Part shown: positions 6,157 through 7,306 of the stretch, piece by piece | Numbering within the stretch: position 1 is the stretch's first letter | Layout: every line of letters starts with the position of its first letter | Source of the DNA: CAYGTK01 sp964352775 | Lineage (GTDB): Bacteria; Bacteroidota; Bacteroidia; Chitinophagales; CAIOSU01 | DNA: 7,306 nucleotides | Assembly (NCBI GenBank): GCA_964352775.1 | Contig: CAYGTK010000201.1 | Location: 1 to 7,306, forward strand | Reading direction: 5' to 3' | Program-made: the position numbers and the translations under genes | The notes under the pieces: model-generated | The model's database searches: none | The model's input: only the letters and a program-made list of their open reading frames with translations | What the model was told of the DNA's origin: nothing

Positions 6157-7306
6157 GTTTACCCTATCACTGTACTCATCCAACAAATTACTAGGTAAGC
6201 TTTTGAGGTATACTTCAGTTGTTTTCAAGCTGCTATGCCCAAGCATAGCCGATATAGCCGTTACGGGTACATTTTTCAGCAAAGCCTCAGTAGCAAACGA
6301 GTGCCGAGATACATAGGAGGTTAGATTTTCTTCTATTTGACAAAGCACTGCAATTTCTTTAAGTGCCTTATTAAAATTCTTTCGTGCCCACATCATATCC
6401 TTGTATTGTTCATCAGGGCTATCCCTTTTCGTAATTGGGAAGATGAAGTCGTTCACCCTTTTATTCTTGATATAGAAATTCAAAATGGTCTGGAGCTTAT
6501 CTGAAATTTTAATGTCGTATGGCTTTCCTGTCTTCTGCCGTTTGTAGAGAATACGTCCACCAGAAATGTTTGACCTTTTGAGTTGTGCCATATCAGCGAA
6601 GTTCATTCCATTCATCATGAAACTTGCTAAAAAGTAATTACGGGCGTGAAAAAGTCGATCTGACTCCTCTAACTCTAGCATTAAGATACTCTTCATCACA
6701 TCCATAGAAACCGCCCTCTTCTGGGTTTTCTCGGTTTTAATACGGTACTTATCGAATGGGTAGTGGCTCTTTTCTATAATGTCAGATTTTATGGCCTTGT
6801 TAAAGATTGCCCGTAGTGTTCGCATGTAAACCCCAAGAGCATTATAGCTATTCCCTTTTGCTATGTAGTGCTTTTCAAACTTGACCAACCAAGTGTATGT
6901 AATTTGTGGGAATGTCATGTCCCCTCCTCTCGTAAACTTCTTGATTGCTCTTATAGTGTCCTTGTAGGACAAAGCAGTGCCAAAACGCTTTGCTTCTTCA
7001 AAATCATCAATCAATGCTTGGGTGAAAGAAAAAAGCGTATCATCTTTGGCCACTTTGACAATTTTATCCTTTAGCTCCCTAATTGTAAGGGTTTGCAAAA
7101 CATCCTGCTCGTCTAGCTCAGTAATAATATCGAGTGCTTCTGCCCTCTTCTTTACTAATTGGTTATTTAACCTGGTAACAGAAGAAACGCCTTTGTAGCT
7201 TTTCTTAATTTGCCTGTTCCTCCCATCCCAAAATTCTTTCTTGATTGATAGCTCTGTGGAAATTGGGATGGTTTTTCCAAAATGGCTTAAGCGCAAAATG
7301 AGGGGG
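6151..7306 (-). CDS. Bacteroidota-type tyrosine recombinase (phage/transposon integrase), N-terminus beyond the right edge
   Basis: This is a site-specific recombinase that would integrate or excise a mobile element. Numbering from the TTG at 7296-7294, the order is: arm-binding domain (about 1-60, with STELSIKKEFWD), SAM-like core-binding domain (about 85-180), and catalytic domain (about 195-381). Catalytic residues seen are Lys255 (KRQKTGK), Arg331 in YVSRHSFAT, His354 in MLGHSS and nucleophile Tyr363 (TTEVYL). The Arg I position after NGM is Asn232, and Tyr328 replaces the usual His of H-x-x-R; both are known variations in Bacteroidota integrases such as IntDOT relatives. The frame stays open upstream of the TTG (codons for Pro-Leu-Ile) to the window edge, and family members have about 15-25 more residues, so the true start lies outside. 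The TGA stop overlaps the convergent SIR2 stop by 6 bases. Sampled rows here (38-45% G+C) are somewhat richer than in the SIR2 gene (28-35%). Confidence 0.93.
   Translation of the reverse strand, partial: PLILRLSHFGKTIPISTELSIKKEFWDGRNRQIKKSYKGVSSVTRLNNQLVKKRAEALDIITELDEQDVLQTLTIRELKDKIVKVAKDDTLFSFTQALIDDFEEAKRFGTALSYKDTIRAIKKFTRGGDMTFPQITYTWLVKFEKHYIAKGNSYNALGVYMRTLRAIFNKAIKSDIIEKSHYPFDKYRIKTEKTQKRAVSMDVMKSILMLELEESDRLFHARNYFLASFMMNGMNFADMAQLKRSNISGGRILYKRQKTGKPYDIKISDKLQTILNFYIKNKRVNDFIFPITKRDSPDEQYKDMMWARKNFNKALKEIAVLCQIEENLTSYVSRHSFATEALLKNVPVTAISAMLGHSSLKTTEVYLKSLPSNLLDEYSDRVNL

Noticed and set aside
1..7306. tRNA, rRNA, CRISPR array, insertion-sequence ends or transposase
   Set aside because: No cloverleaf, regular spaced repeats, rRNA-like blocks or paired terminal repeats were found. 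The only mobility gene is the tyrosine recombinase.

Overview
The window looks like a slice of an accessory (defence-island) region from a Bacteroidota chromosome or integrative element. Four things point that way: low G+C (sampled 60-base rows run from about 28 to 45%), no recognisable Shine-Dalgarno sequences before the gene starts, a tyrosine recombinase of the Bacteroidota type (Tyr in place of the first His of the H-x-x-R box, no Arg at the usual Arg I position), and the gene content itself. The assignment is an inference; no rRNA or housekeeping marker is present.

Layout. Positions 1-2250 hold three overlapping genes on the minus strand, read right to left: a 443-residue kleisin-like protein (JetA/MksF-like), a 224-residue KITE-like protein (JetB/MksE-like), and the first 95 codons of an SMC-like ATPase with a Walker A motif (JetC/MksB-like), which runs off the left edge. 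Gene order, sizes and overlaps fit a Wadjet or MksBEF condensin-type operon. The nuclease subunit JetD/MksG would lie to the left and cannot be seen. A 99-bp divergent intergenic region (2251-2349) carries a perfect 16-bp palindrome. Positions 2350-6156 on the plus strand encode one 1268-residue protein with an N-terminal SIR2-like NAD-binding domain and about 860 residues of probably helical C-terminal region, resembling the large defence-associated sirtuins. Positions 6151-7306 on the minus strand encode a tyrosine recombinase that runs off the right edge. Its stop codon overlaps that of the SIR2 gene.

How they may work together. Wadjet complexes extrude and cleave foreign circular DNA. SIR2 proteins of the defence type deplete NAD+ after sensing infection. 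The recombinase suggests the block is, or was, mobile. The simplest reading is two neighbouring defence modules beside an integrase. A more speculative reading is that the condensin-like operon and the SIR2 protein are co-regulated from the shared palindromic region.

The most unusual signals are a roughly 70-residue coiled-coil insertion inside the SIR2 catalytic domain, a terminator-like hairpin plus T-tract inside the SIR2 gene just after the last recognised SIR2 motif, and a 14-bp perfect hairpin further downstream in the same gene.
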